Shown: positions 26,156 through 36,665 of the stretch, piece after piece | Layout: every line of letters begins with the position of its first letter | How positions within the stretch are numbered: the first letter of the stretch is position 1 | NCBI RefSeq assembly: GCF_900106015.1 | Contig: NZ_LT629797.1 | Location: 1,674,001-1,738,000, forward strand | DNA length: 64,000 nt | Source of the DNA: Pseudomonas sihuiensis | Lineage (GTDB): Bacteria; Pseudomonadota; Gammaproteobacteria; Pseudomonadales; Pseudomonadaceae | Direction: 5' to 3' | Program-made: the position numbers and the translations under genes | Notes under the pieces: model-generated | What the model was told of the DNA's origin: nothing | Database searches by the model: none | What the model saw: the letters and a program-made list of their open reading frames with translations, nothing else

Positions 26156-27880
26156 TCACGTTTCCATCAAAAGCTGACTGAGCACCGCACGCAGCTTGCC
26201 CGGCTTGACCGGTTTGTTCAGCAAAGGCGCACCCAGCGCCTGCAATTCGCGACGACAGTCATCGCTGCGATCGGCGCTGATGATCAGCGCCGGAATCGGA
26301 CTGGAAAACTCATCACGTAGCTGCTGAATCACCTGACAACCGAGCACCCCGTGATCGAGGTGAAAATCCGCCAGAATCACCTCTGGCGCCCTGCCCTGCA
26401 GACGCTGCAGGGCCTCGCTCAAATCGACCGCCGTGACCACCTCGCAGCCCCACTGCCCGAGCAGCGCCTGCATGCTGTGCAGGATGTCGACTTCGTTATC
26501 GATCACCAACAGGCGCCTCCCCGGCAGGGGATTGCCGAGAACCGGTTGCGTCGCGGATTGTGCCTGGCGCCGCGGAGCCTCCTGCGCCAGCGGCACGCGT
26601 ATACTGAAGACCGAACCACGCCCTGGCTGCGAGTACACCTGCACCGGGTAGCCCAGCATGCGCGCGATGCGCTCGACAATGGCCAGCCCCAGGCCGACAC
26701 CCTTGCGCTCGGCCGCACGCCCGACCTCAAGCTGGCTGAACTCGAGAAAGATCTTGTCCAGTTGATCGGCCGCGATGCCGCGGCCGCTATCCCACACCTG
26801 TAATTCGACGAAAGCGCCACGCCGACGTGCACCAAGCAGCACGCCGCCACGCTCGGTGTAGCGGCAGGCATTGCTGAGGAAGTTGCGCAGGATGCGCGTC
26901 AGCAAGCGGAAATCGGTATGCACCGCGCAATTGGCAATTCGCGCGCGTAGGCGCAAACCGCTGGCCGAGGCCACACCTTCGAACTCGGACGCCAGCGGAG
27001 CGAGCAACTCTTCAAGGCGATAGACATCGAGATCCGGCTTGATCGCCGCCTGATCCAGCTTGGAAATATCCAGCAGATCCGCCAGCAGATCTTCGGCGCC
27101 TTCCAGGGCCAGGTGGCTACGCTCCACCAGGTTCTGCTCGGCACTCGGTAATTCACGCTCACGTAGCGTGGAGATCAACAAGCGCGCCGCGTTAAGTGGC
27201 TGCAGCAAGTCATGACTGGCCGCGGCCAGGTACTTGTCCTTGCTGCGGTTGGCCGCTTCGGCCGCGTCGCGCGCTTCGCGCAGGGCCAGCTCGATGCGCT
27301 CGCGCTCCTCGATCTGCCGCTGCAGATTGCGGTTGGATTCGAGCAACTCGAAGGTGCGCGCAGCGACGCGGCGCTCCAGTTCGTCATTGAGTTGTTGCAG
27401 GCGCTGCTGCGCCTGCTTGCGCTCGGTGATATCGGCGACGAAGCCTTCGAAGATGCCCTCGCCTTCAGGCTTGAGCAGCAGGTTCATCAGCACGTCGATG
27501 GTGCTGCCATCGCGCCTGCGCAGGCGCGTCTCGTAGCCGAGCAGAGCCTGGCCCTGGCTAAGCCCCTGGCGAATCACCTCCAGCTCGTCGAAGCCGCCGA
27601 CGAACAGGTGCCGAGCCAGATCGCCCGGCGACCATAGCACCTGCTGCGGGTCGTCATAACCGAGCATGCGCGCCATCGCCGGATTGGCCGCCAGTACACC
27701 GTCCTGCAGGCTGGCCTGGATGATCCCGTGCACGGCGTGTTCGAACAGCCATTTATAGCGATTGCGCTCGACTTCCAGCTCTTCCAGGCGCGCCAGCAGC
27801 TCGGGGTAATGACTCTTGCGCGCCGACTGGCTGCCGAGCCCCAGCAGCCCGGCAAGCGCTTCGTCAGAGCGCCTCGCCAT
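26156..27880 (-). CDS. ercS: hybrid sensor histidine kinase ErcS-like (PAS-HK-REC)
   Basis: A 574-residue soluble hybrid kinase. It has an N-terminal coiled coil and PAS domain (WLFEHAVHGIIQA to FVADITERKQAQQ), a second coiled coil, HisKA with His in AAASHDLLQPLNAARLL, HATPase_c (ILRNFLSNACRYT, DSGRGIAADQLDKIFLEF, GVGLGLAIVERIARMLG) and a C-terminal receiver with the phospho-acceptor Asp in VILADFHLDHG. No transmembrane segment is seen. The ATG at 27880 overlaps the end of ercA by 17 bp, matching the ercA-ercS order of the P. aeruginosa ethanol-oxidation regulon, in which ErcS helps control exa genes. Its signal is unknown. Confidence 0.88.
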   Translation of the reverse strand: MARRSDEALAGLLGLGSQSARKSHYPELLARLEELEVERNRYKWLFEHAVHGIIQASLQDGVLAANPAMARMLGYDDPQQVLWSPGDLARHLFVGGFDELEVIRQGLSQGQALLGYETRLRRRDGSTIDVLMNLLLKPEGEGIFEGFVADITERKQAQQRLQQLNDELERRVAARTFELLESNRNLQRQIEERERIELALREARDAAEAANRSKDKYLAAASHDLLQPLNAARLLISTLRERELPSAEQNLVERSHLALEGAEDLLADLLDISKLDQAAIKPDLDVYRLEELLAPLASEFEGVASASGLRLRARIANCAVHTDFRLLTRILRNFLSNACRYTERGGVLLGARRRGAFVELQVWDSGRGIAADQLDKIFLEFSQLEVGRAAERKGVGLGLAIVERIARMLGYPVQVYSQPGRGSVFSIRVPLAQEAPRRQAQSATQPVLGNPLPGRRLLVIDNEVDILHSMQALLGQWGCEVVTAVDLSEALQRLQGRAPEVILADFHLDHGVLGCQVIQQLRDEFSSPIPALIISADRSDDCRRELQALGAPLLNKPVKPGKLRAVLSQLLMET

Positions 27881-29027
27881 ACACCACCTCGACGTCACGC
27901 TGGGTCGATTCACGCGGGTTGGTGAGGATGCACGGGTCGTCCATCGCATGGCTGGACAAGAACGGAATGTCAGAGGTACTGACGCCGTGCAGGCTGAGCG
28001 TCTCGCGAAAGCCCATGGCGTGCTTGAAGGCAATCAGGTGCTCGACCAGACGCTGGCGAATCTGCGCATGGTTGAGCCCACGGCAGTCGATGCCGAGGGT
28101 TTCGGCGATGACCTTGAAACGCTCCGGCGCCGCACTGTAGTTGAACGCCACCACGTGCTCGACCAGCACTGCATTGCACAGACCGTGCGGCAAGTCGAGG
28201 TAGCCACCGAGGCTGTGACTCATGGCGTGCACCGCGCCAAGGATCGCGTTGGAGAACGCCAGACCAGCCTGCATGCTGCCAAGCATGATCTTCTCGCGCA
28301 GGGCGATGTCGCCCGGGTTGGCGATCATCTGCACCAGGTTGCCGTTGATCAGGCGCATGGCTTCCAGCGCATGCGGATCGGTCAGCGGGCCGTGGCCAGT
28401 GGAAACGAACGCTTCGATGGCGTGCACCATGGCGTCGATGCCGGTGCAGGCCGACAAGAACGGATCCATGCTCAGGGTGGTTTCCGGATCGATCAGCGAC
28501 ACGTCCGGCACCACTGCCTTGCTGACGATGGAGAACTTCATCCGCTCCTGCTGGTTGGAAATGATCACGAACTGCGACACGTCGGCCGACGTGCCGGCGG
28601 TGGTCGGGATCAGGATCAGCGGAGGGCTGGGCACGCGAATGGTGTCCACGCCTTCGAATTCGAGAATGCTGCGACCGTGGGCGACGACGATGCCGATGCC
28701 CTTGGCGCAGTCCATCGGGCTGCCGCCACCGACCGCGACGATGACGTTGCAACCCTCGCTGCGATACAGCTCGGCGCCCTCCATCACCTCTTCCACGCGC
28801 GGGTTGGGCGACACCTTGGTGTACAGGCAGTAGGCGATGCCCTGGACCTGCAGGCTCGCCTCGACATCGCCAGCCCAGCCCGCGGCGACTACACCGGGAT
28901 CGGAGACGACCAGCACCTTGCGTGCACCGAAGGTCTTGGCGTAATTGCCGACGTTATGCCGGGAGCCGGCGCCAAAGATGATCTCGGGGGAAACGAACTT
29001 TCGCAGCTGATTCAATTCGTGGCTCAT
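27864..29027 (-). CDS. ercA: iron-containing alcohol dehydrogenase ErcA
   Basis: A 387-residue group III (iron-dependent) alcohol dehydrogenase. The cofactor site is VGGGSPMDCAKGIG and the metal ligands lie in DALEAMRL, AMSHSLGGYLDLPHGLCNAV and the following His. In P. aeruginosa and P. putida, ErcA-type proteins are needed for normal induction of the exa/ped system rather than for bulk alcohol oxidation. It is 77 bp downstream of pqqH and overlaps ercS, so it belongs to the long pqq transcript. Confidence 0.9.
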   Translation of the reverse strand: MSHELNQLRKFVSPEIIFGAGSRHNVGNYAKTFGARKVLVVSDPGVVAAGWAGDVEASLQVQGIAYCLYTKVSPNPRVEEVMEGAELYRSEGCNVIVAVGGGSPMDCAKGIGIVVAHGRSILEFEGVDTIRVPSPPLILIPTTAGTSADVSQFVIISNQQERMKFSIVSKAVVPDVSLIDPETTLSMDPFLSACTGIDAMVHAIEAFVSTGHGPLTDPHALEAMRLINGNLVQMIANPGDIALREKIMLGSMQAGLAFSNAILGAVHAMSHSLGGYLDLPHGLCNAVLVEHVVAFNYSAAPERFKVIAETLGIDCRGLNHAQIRQRLVEHLIAFKHAMGFRETLSLHGVSTSDIPFLSSHAMDDPCILTNPRESTQRDVEVVYGEAL

Positions 29028-29104
29028 ACAACGGCCTGAAATTTATTGTTATGGAATGGCGATCAGCCTACTGCATTGCCGGGTTAATGCAATGCGACCT
29101 GCGA

Positions 29105-31012
29105 TCAGCTCAGCCGCTGATAAAAGGCATGCTCAGCGCGCAGAGCCTCGGCCAGGTTGGTGGCTTGACGGAAACCGTGGCGTTCCTCGGCGAACAGGTG
29201 GTATTCCACCGGGAAACCGCGCTGACGCAGTGCCTCGATCATGCTTTCGGTCTGGCTCGGCACCACCACCGCATCCAGTGCGCCCTGGAAGAAAATCACT
29301 GGTGCCTTGATCCGTTCGGCCTGCAACAAGGGTGTGCGATCCCGGTAGCGCTCGGCATCCTGCTCGGGGTCGCCGATCAGCCAGTCGAGATAATCCGCCT
29401 CGAACTTGTGGGTCAGCCGGCGCAGCGCCAGCGGGTCGCTGACACCATAGAGGCTGGCGCCGCCACGTAACTGCGGCAGCTCGGCCAGAGCACGCAGCGC
29501 GCTGAAGCCGCCAGCACTACCACCGCGCACGAACACACGTTGCGCATCGATACGGCCATCACCGGCCAGTGCGTCGATGGCGGCGCGGATGTCCTCGACT
29601 TCCAGCTCGCCCCACTGGTCAGCCAGACGCAACCGATAAGCACGACCGTAACCACTGCTGCCCCGGTAATTGAGGTCGAGCACGGCGAAGCCGCGCAGCG
29701 TCCAAAAGGCGATACGCGGATCGAACACCGGGTAGCTGGCTGAAGTCGGCCCGCCGTGCAGGAAGATCAAAAGCGGCGGGCGCTCCCCGGTTGATGCAGG
29801 CGAGTAGAAAAAACCATGGCTGCGTTCGCCCTCACCGACCCCACAGCTGAATGGCTGGGGTCGTGATAGCTGTGCTTCCGCCAGCGGCTGCTCGCCGCCA
29901 GCCAGCATCTGCAATGCGCCATCGCTGCGGCGAATGGCAAGCACCGCTGGCAGACGATCAGGAGCGGCAGCGATGCAGTAGAAATGTTCGTTGTCGGCAG
30001 CCAGGCTACGGAAACGCGTAAACCCTTCGGCCAACAACCGCTCCGCCTTTGGATAGGGTGTCGCGGGGCCGCCCAGGCTGTGCGCAACAATTGTGTTGTC
30101 GCCGAGATCGCTGGTGCGCGCAGCGCACCCTACCAGAACGCCTTTGCCTTGCTCGAAACGCGTCAGTAAAAGCTCGCCGTTTTCCAGCGGCAGATAGGTT
30201 CGACCGCCCAGTTGCCAGGGCGCTGGCGCGTGATCATAGGGCTCGGCGTGCAACGTTGTGTCGCCATCGACGCAACAGGGTTGCCACCACCCTGCCTTGT
30301 CGCTCAACACCCACAACCGGCCCCGGGCATCGAACCGCGGCTGCTGCAGGGCCTGATCGCTGCCCTGCCCGGCCAGCACCCGAGTGCGCTCGCCGGACTC
30401 ACGCTGGCACAGGCGCGTGGCGATCCAGGGCTGATGTGGTCGATCCCATTCGATCCAGGCAAGACGCTGGCCAGTGGGGTCAGCCACCGGCGCCGCATAG
30501 AAATCGGCACCCTCGACCAGTACCTCACGCTTGCCGTTCAGACCGATGCGCACCAGGCGATGCACCGCCGCGCCGCCTTCATGACTTTCCTCCACAGCCA
30601 GCAACGCCTGCCAGGCGGGCACGAAGGACAGGTCGCCATAACGGCAGTGGGAGTGACTGGTGATCAGGTAGGGTGCGCCGTACGCACCGCCGTCCAAGCC
30701 GATATCGATACGATAGACCTGCTGATCACGCTCATTGACGAACGCCACGCCATGCTCCGTGGCACAGCAAGCGCCACCGCCGTACTCGTAGACGCGGCTG
30801 CGCACGGAGAACCCTGGCGGGGTCAACTCACACACCACACCGTTGCGGCAGAAGAACAGCCCGCAACGCGCCAACTGTGGGTCGAATGCCACCCACAACA
30901 CGCCACCGTGGGCAGCGTGCAGTTCGGCGAAGTCGGCACTGGCGGCTGCAGCCTGCTCGGCGCTCCAGATCGCGTCAGGATCGGTGCGCACGGCGCACCC
31001 TACGCTTTGCAT
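29105..31012 (-). CDS. pqqH: S9-family serine peptidase PqqH-like, with REP-derived coding segments
   Basis: A 635-residue prolyl-oligopeptidase-type protein: an N-terminal beta-propeller, then an alpha/beta hydrolase domain ([20 protein letters not shown]). The triad is Ser in [11 protein letters not shown], Asp in [14 protein letters not shown] and His in EERHGFRQ. It is the last pqq-linked gene before ercA, the position of pqqH in P. aeruginosa, and could degrade the processed PqqA peptide (inference). Oddly, REP palindromes lie inside it: at 30983-31003 one supplies the N-terminal residues VGCAVRT and also the stop of pqqE, and others at 30668-30688 and 30111-30136 encode AYGAPYL and LVGCAART. 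The start is uncertain for that reason. Confidence 0.85.
   Translation of the reverse strand: MQSVGCAVRTDPDAIWSAEQAAAASADFAELHAAHGGVLWVAFDPQLARCGLFFCRNGVVCELTPPGFSVRSRVYEYGGGACCATEHGVAFVNERDQQVYRIDIGLDGGAYGAPYLITSHSHCRYGDLSFVPAWQALLAVEESHEGGAAVHRLVRIGLNGKREVLVEGADFYAAPVADPTGQRLAWIEWDRPHQPWIATRLCQRESGERTRVLAGQGSDQALQQPRFDARGRLWVLSDKAGWWQPCCVDGDTTLHAEPYDHAPAPWQLGGRTYLPLENGELLLTRFEQGKGVLVGCAARTSDLGDNTIVAHSLGGPATPYPKAERLLAEGFTRFRSLAADNEHFYCIAAAPDRLPAVLAIRRSDGALQMLAGGEQPLAEAQLSRPQPFSCGVGEGERSHGFFYSPASTGERPPLLIFLHGGPTSASYPVFDPRIAFWTLRGFAVLDLNYRGSSGYGRAYRLRLADQWGELEVEDIRAAIDALAGDGRIDAQRVFVRGGSAGGFSALRALAELPQLRGGASLYGVSDPLALRRLTHKFEADYLDWLIGDPEQDAERYRDRTPLLQAERIKAPVIFFQGALDAVVVPSQTESMIEALRQRGFPVEYHLFAEERHGFRQATNLAEALRAEHAFYQRLS
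30111..30136. repeat. GTAG-type REP inside pqqH
   Basis: CTGGTGCGCGCAGCGCACCC and TACCAG form one palindromic unit of the GTAGGGTGCGC family, in frame within pqqH. Confidence 0.75.
30668..30688. repeat. GTAG-type REP inside pqqH
   Basis: GTAGGGTGCGCCGTACGCAC plus C; one base differs from the family unit. It lies in frame within pqqH. Confidence 0.75.
30983..31003. repeat. GTAG-type REP across the pqqE/pqqH junction
   Basis: An exact family unit (complement GTAGGGTGCGCCGTGCGCAC plus C). Its TAG is the pqqE stop codon and its body encodes the pqqH N-terminus. Confidence 0.8.
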
Positions 31013-32154
31013 ATGATTCGTGAGGCCTTCTCGTTGCGATACTGCAGTTCACCCAGCCCAAGCGGTGCTTCATCGGCCTGCTGACGTGCAGCGAGAATAA
31101 CGCCATGGTGCGCCGACTTGCTGCATACCGGGTCGGCGTTACTGGCATCGCCGGTGAGCATGAAGGCCTGGCAGCGACAGCCGCCGAAATCCTTGTCCTT
31201 CTCGTCGCACGAACGACACGGCTCGGGCATCCAGTCGTCACCGCGGAAGCGGTTGAAACCGAAGGAATGCCGCCAGATATGTTCGAGACTGTGCTCGCGC
31301 ACGTTGGGAAACTGCACCGGCAACTGCCGCGCGCTGTGGCAAGGCAGCGCCGTGCCGTCAGGGGTGATGTCGAGGAACAGGTTGCCCCAACCGTTCATAC
31401 AGGCCTTGGGGCGCTCCTCGTAGTAGTCCGGGGTGACGAAGATCAGCTTGCACGGGTGGTTCTCGGCCGCCAGCTTGTCGCGCCACTGATTGGTGATGCG
31501 TTCGGCGCGCTCCAGTTGCGCGCGGGTCGGAAGCAGCCCGGCTCGGTTCAGCTCGGCCCAACCGTAGAACTGGCAGGTGGCGAGCTCGACGAAATCCGCC
31601 TCCAGCTCCAGGCACAGTTCGATGATGCGCTCGATATTGTCGATGTTGTGCCGGTGGGTGACGAAGTTGAGCACCATAGGGTAGCCATGGGCCTTGACCG
31701 CGCGGGCCATCGCCAGTTTCTGCGCGAAGGCCTTCTTCGAGCCCGCCAGCAGGTTGTTCACTTCCTCATCGGCAGCCTGGAAGCTGATCTGGATATGATC
31801 GAGGCCGGCATCGGCGAACTCGGCGATACGTGCTTCGGTCAGGCCGATGCCGGAGGTGATCAGGTTGGTGTAGTAGCCCAGGCCGCGCGCCGCTGCGATC
31901 AGCTCGGCCAGATCCTGACGCACCAGCGGCTCGCCACCGGAGAAGCCCAGCTGCGCCGCCCCCAGTCCACGGGCCTGGCGGAATACCTCGACCCATTCGG
32001 CGGTCGACAACTCTGGGCCCTGCTGGGAGAAGTCCAGCGGGTTGGAGCAGTACGGGCACTGCAGCGGGCAGCGGTAGGTCAGCTCGGCCAGCAGCCACAG
32101 CGGTGGCCCTGGTTCATGACCTGCCTTAGCGAAGCTCGATCCAGAACTGGGCAT
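31000..32154 (-). CDS. pqqE: PQQ biosynthesis radical SAM enzyme PqqE
   Basis: A 384-residue radical SAM enzyme that cross-links Glu and Tyr of PqqA bound to PqqD. The SAM cluster motif is CxxxCxxC (RCPLQCPYC), followed by [13 protein letters not shown]. The C-terminal SPASM auxiliary-cluster cysteines are visible in [36 protein letters not shown] and DPVCSKS. The start is ATG 32154 ([20 protein letters not shown]), inside the last codons of pqqD. The stop codon TAG is part of a REP palindrome, so the original C-terminus may have differed slightly. Confidence 0.95.
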   Translation of the reverse strand: MPSSGSSFAKAGHEPGPPLWLLAELTYRCPLQCPYCSNPLDFSQQGPELSTAEWVEVFRQARGLGAAQLGFSGGEPLVRQDLAELIAAARGLGYYTNLITSGIGLTEARIAEFADAGLDHIQISFQAADEEVNNLLAGSKKAFAQKLAMARAVKAHGYPMVLNFVTHRHNIDNIERIIELCLELEADFVELATCQFYGWAELNRAGLLPTRAQLERAERITNQWRDKLAAENHPCKLIFVTPDYYEERPKACMNGWGNLFLDITPDGTALPCHSARQLPVQFPNVREHSLEHIWRHSFGFNRFRGDDWMPEPCRSCDEKDKDFGGCRCQAFMLTGDASNADPVCSKSAHHGVILAARQQADEAPLGLGELQYRNEKASRIICKA

Positions 32155-32407
32155 GGGCCACCTCCATGAAGGCAAGAATGTCCTCGTCGATACCGGGCAC
32201 ATCGGGGAAGCGCTGGTGCAGGTTGCCGATGATCTCGGCCACCGAGCGCTTACCGTCGACCTGCTGGAGAATCTCGCCCGCACTGTCGTTGAGCTTAATC
32301 ATGCCTTCCGGATAGAGCAGCACGTGGCAACCCTGGGCCGGCTCGAATTGCAGGCGGAAGCCGCGGCGGATAGCGGGTACGCTGGGGGGCAGGATGACAG
32401 CTGTCAT
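32126..32407 (-). CDS. pqqD: PqqA peptide chaperone PqqD
   Basis: A 93-residue RiPP recognition element that binds PqqA and presents it to PqqE ([21 protein letters not shown], then [21 protein letters not shown]). It is full-length and overlaps pqqE by 29 bp. The region between it and pqqC carries a head-to-head pair of REP palindromes. Confidence 0.95.
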   Translation of the reverse strand: MTAVILPPSVPAIRRGFRLQFEPAQGCHVLLYPEGMIKLNDSAGEILQQVDGKRSVAEIIGNLHQRFPDVPGIDEDILAFMEVAHAQFWIELR

Positions 32408-32424
32408 TGTTCAGACTCCTCACT

Positions 32425-32479
32425 GGTGCGCGCGGCGCACCCTACAAAGGACTCGGCCGTAGGGTGCGCCGTGCGCACC
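32425..32479. repeat. inverted pair of GTAG-type REPs between pqqC and pqqD
   Basis: Two units of the GTAGGGTGCGCCGTGCGCAC family in opposite orientation (32425-32445 and 32459-32479), a BIME-like arrangement in an 85-bp spacer. Confidence 0.8.
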
Positions 32480-32492
32480 AACACATCGAGGT

Positions 32493-33245
32493 TCATAGCT
32501 CGATTCCCCGGTGCCAGACGCGCTCGTTGGTCACGGTGTGATACGGCGGACGCTGCAGCTCGTAGGCCATGCTCATGGCGTCGAGCATGCTCCACAGCAC
32601 GTCGAGCTTGAATTGCAGGATCTGCAGCATGCGCTCCTGCGCTTCGCGCGTGCGGTAGTGTTCGAGGGTGATGCGCAGGCCGTGTTCGACATCGCGGCGC
32701 GCCTCTTTCAGACGCTTGCGGAAGTAGTCGTAGCCGGTGGCGTCGATCCATGGGTAGTGCTGCGGCCAGGCATCCAGGCGCGACTGGTGGATCTGTGGGG
32801 CGAACAGCTCGGTCAGCGAACTGCTGGCCGCTTCCTGCCAGTTGGCGCGACGAGCGAAGTTGACGTAGGCATCGACGGCGAAGCGCACGCCGGGCAGCAC
32901 CAGCTCCTGCGACAGCACCTGATCACGGTAGAGACCGACGGACTCGGCCAGGCGCAGCCAGGCCTCGATACCGCCCTCTTCTCCGGGCGCACCGTCATGA
33001 TCGAGGATGCGCTGAATCCACTCGCGCCGGGTTTCGCGATCCGGGCAGTTGGCGAGGATCGCCGCATCCTTCAGCGGGATATTGACCTGGTAGTAGAAGC
33101 GATTGGCCACCCAGCCCTGGATCTGCTCGCGGGTGGCGCGCCCTTCGTACATGGCGCGATGGAACGGGTGATGGATGTGATACAGCGCGCCCTTGGCGCG
33201 CAGCGCCTGCTCGAACTCGGCAGGGGTCATGGCAGGTTGGCTCAT
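32493..33245 (-). CDS. pqqC: pyrroloquinoline-quinone synthase PqqC
   Basis: A 250-residue cofactorless oxidase carrying out the final ring closure and eight-electron oxidation to PQQ. Typical motifs are [37 protein letters not shown] and [12 protein letters not shown], then HYPWID. The start at ATG 33245 ([11 protein letters not shown]) has GGAG six bases upstream; the in-frame upstream extension runs through a REP palindrome and is rejected. Confidence 0.96.
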   Translation of the reverse strand: MSQPAMTPAEFEQALRAKGALYHIHHPFHRAMYEGRATREQIQGWVANRFYYQVNIPLKDAAILANCPDRETRREWIQRILDHDGAPGEEGGIEAWLRLAESVGLYRDQVLSQELVLPGVRFAVDAYVNFARRANWQEAASSSLTELFAPQIHQSRLDAWPQHYPWIDATGYDYFRKRLKEARRDVEHGLRITLEHYRTREAQERMLQILQFKLDVLWSMLDAMSMAYELQRPPYHTVTNERVWHRGIEL

Positions 33246-33267
33246 CAGTATCTCCGATACGCGTTGC

Positions 33268-33288
33268 GTAGGGTGCGCCGTGCGCACC
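33268..33288. repeat. GTAG-type REP between pqqB and pqqC
   Basis: A unit of the GTAGGGTGCGCCGTGCGCAC family, 23 bp upstream of the pqqC start. Confidence 0.78.
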
Positions 33289-33331
33289 AGCATTCTTTAA
33301 GGTCCGCGCGACCTGAACGGCCCCGAACACC

Positions 33332-34246
33332 CTACAAAACGATGCTCATGCCATCGAACGCGACCTCGATGCCGTGGGCGTCCAGTTCGGTGCGCTCGGG
33401 CGAATCCAGGTCGAGAATCGGGTTGGTGTTGTTGATATGGATAAGGATCTTGCGCGCGGACGGCAGGCCGTCGAGCACCTCGATCATGCCGCCAGGGCCG
33501 CTTTGGCACAGGTGGCCCATCTCACTGCCGAGCTTGTCGCCCACCTCACACACGCGCATCTCGTCGTCACGCCACAGCGTGCCATCGACCAGCAGGCAGT
33601 CCGCGCGGCGCATCCAGCCCAGCAGGTGCTCGTCTACCTGGCCCAGGCCTGGTGCGTAGAACAGGCTGCGGCCGCTGCGACGGTCCTCGATGAACAGGCC
33701 GATGTTGTCCCCCGGGTACGGATTGCCGCGATGCGGCGAATACGGCGGCGCGCTGCTGCGCAGGGCAATGGCGGTGATGCTCAGCGCCGGACAGGCGGGA
33801 ATGCTGAAGGGTTTTGCATCCAGCTCGATCAACTGGTGCTGCAGGCCGCCATTCCAGTGGCTGAGCATGTTGAATAGCGGAAAACCGGTGGTCAGGTCCT
33901 GATGCACCATCTCGGTACACCAGACCTGATGCGGGCAGCCTTCGCGCAGGGTAAGCAGACCGGTGCAATGGTCGATCTGGCTATCGAGCAGGACGATGCC
34001 GGCGATGGCGGTGTCACGCAGCTTGCGCGCTGGTTGCAGCGCCGGAAAGGCCTCGATCTGCGCACGGATGTCCGGCGAGGCATTGCACAGGATCCACTGC
34101 TCACCGTCATCGGAAATGGCGATGGACGATTGCGTGCGCGGCTGCGCCCGCAGGGTACCGGCACGCACGCCGCGGCAGTTGCGGCAGTTGCAGTTCCACT
34201 GGGGAAAGCCGCCGCCAGCGGCGGAACCGAGAATCTGGATATGCAT
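33332..34246 (-). CDS. pqqB: PQQ biosynthesis protein PqqB (metallo-beta-lactamase fold)
   Basis: A 304-residue metallo-beta-lactamase-fold protein implicated in hydroxylating the cross-linked tyrosine during PQQ synthesis. It starts [20 protein letters not shown] at ATG 34246, with the CxC-type zinc site in [21 protein letters not shown] (the modified HxHxDH) and [12 protein letters not shown]. It is immediately preceded by pqqA. Confidence 0.96.
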   Translation of the reverse strand: MHIQILGSAAGGGFPQWNCNCRNCRGVRAGTLRAQPRTQSSIAISDDGEQWILCNASPDIRAQIEAFPALQPARKLRDTAIAGIVLLDSQIDHCTGLLTLREGCPHQVWCTEMVHQDLTTGFPLFNMLSHWNGGLQHQLIELDAKPFSIPACPALSITAIALRSSAPPYSPHRGNPYPGDNIGLFIEDRRSGRSLFYAPGLGQVDEHLLGWMRRADCLLVDGTLWRDDEMRVCEVGDKLGSEMGHLCQSGPGGMIEVLDGLPSARKILIHINNTNPILDLDSPERTELDAHGIEVAFDGMSIVL

Positions 34247-34293
34247 GGAAGTCACCAGCGGGGATGCCCCGGACGAGCCGGGGCCAGGAGCGA

Positions 34294-34365
34294 TCAACGG
34301 TTGGCGAAATACATGGTCACTTCGAAGCCAATGCGCAGATCGGTGTAGGCGGGTTTAGTCCACAT
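34294..34365 (-). CDS. pqqA: PQQ precursor peptide PqqA
   Basis: A 23-residue precursor peptide reading [16 protein letters not shown] and ending TMYFANR. Glu15 and Tyr19, in the EVTMY core (E-x3-Y), are the residues converted to PQQ. The start ATG is preceded by AGAGGA. It is the first gene of the pqqABCDE-pqqH-ercA-ercS series, and an exa-type box lies 69 bp upstream of the start. Confidence 0.97.
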
Positions 34366-34433
34366 GATGCGGTCCTCTTGTTATGAAGCCGGGGCATTCC
34401 GGCAACCCCATTAAGCCCCCGCCAGGCAAGAGG

Positions 34434-34453
34434 CCAAATGGTACTTTGGGATG
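34434..34453. promoter_or_regulatory. exa-type box upstream of pqqA
   Basis: CCAAATGGTACTTTGGGATG; the core GGTACTTTGG matches the second box at 51886 (CCAACTGGTACTTTGGGCAG). It lies 69 bp upstream of the pqqA start. Confidence 0.55.
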
Positions 34454-34546
34454 AATCGGCACTGGCATTGGTAGGTGACGCTATCAGTAGGCATGCCTCA
34501 CGCCTGGAAGGTTCCAGTCATCGCCTGGCCTGAAACATGCGCCAAT

Positions 34547-34568
34547 AAAAAACGCGGCCGAAGCCGCG
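34547..34568 (-). terminator. intrinsic terminator of exaC
   Basis: On the minus strand, CGCGGC-TTCG-GCCGCG is followed by TTTTTTATT. Confidence 0.8.
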
Positions 34569-34705
34569 TCGCGATAAGGATCTGCTGCCGTTCAGGCCCA
34601 TGGCTGCCTGCAGATCCACCCGGGTAGGGTTGTTCGCCTGGCAAGAGGCGGCGCACCGGAGCGAGCGCGCCACCTTTGGTACATAGCCGGCTCACGATCT
34701 TGCGA

Positions 34706-34812
34706 GCTAGAGACCTACAAGGCAGAAGCAGGTGAGGAAGCGGAGTGTACTTTTGTACATGAGCATTCCGAGCCTGCTTCTAACGCAGTAGGGCCGACGC
34801 GCAGCAGATCGT
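34706..34812. repeat. dispersed repeat, copy 1 (TACATGAGCATT family)
   Basis: It contains GAAGCGGAGTGTAC and, after TTTTG, TACATGAGCATTCCGAGC, then CGACGCGCAGCAGATC. The same order of blocks recurs at 41940-42045 with substitutions. It has an internal TGTAC/GTACA palindrome. Confidence 0.6.
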
Positions 34813-34822
34813 GTGCTGGCTA

Positions 34823-36343
<1,521 letters not shown>

Positions 36344-36453
36344 GATGCTGACCTCTCTTGTTGTCGGAGCCCGCTGCCAATCGGGGAAGCGAGTCATGGT
36401 TCGATCTTAGGAAGCCCCCGAAAACCTCGGTATGCGCCCATGGCATAGATCAC

Positions 36454-36473
36454 CTAGTCATTTGGTAGTAGAG
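36454..36473. promoter_or_regulatory. exa-type box upstream of exaC
   Basis: CTAGTCATTTGGTAGTAGAG, nearly identical to the box at 42581-42600 (16 of 20 positions). It ends 111 bp upstream of the exaC start. Confidence 0.6.
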
Positions 36474-36619
36474 CTGTCTGGCACGGGCTTTTGGCAGCGA
36501 GGCACGAGGCTGTGGAAGCTAAAGGCTAGACCCGTTGGCCTGGTCTTGCGTTCCCGACCAGAAAATTTCGCCCGTGGTATGTCGCAGCAGCTCAGCGCTG
36601 GCAGGCAGGCGCCAGAAAC

Positions 36620-36650
36620 GACGATGGCCGGACAGAGTCCGGCCATCGTC
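36620..36650. terminator. strong hairpin after the quinoprotein dehydrogenase
   Basis: A perfect 14-bp stem GACGATGGCCGGAC/GTCCGGCCATCGTC with loop AGA, 16 bp after the stop codon. The T tract is weak. Confidence 0.7.
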
Positions 36651-36665
36651 TGACACCTCAAGCGA

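Larger units (their letters stand above)
34366..34822. other. gene-free region between exaC and pqqA
   Basis: It holds the pqqA promoter with its regulatory box (34434-34453), the exaC terminator (34547-34568) and a dispersed repeat around TACATGAGCATT (34706-34812). I see no further coding sequence. Confidence 0.75.
36344..36665. other. gene-free region between the quinoprotein gene and exaC
   Basis: It contains the exaC promoter with an exa-type box at 36454-36473 and the terminator of the quinoprotein gene at 36620-36650. Nothing else coding is seen. Confidence 0.75.
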
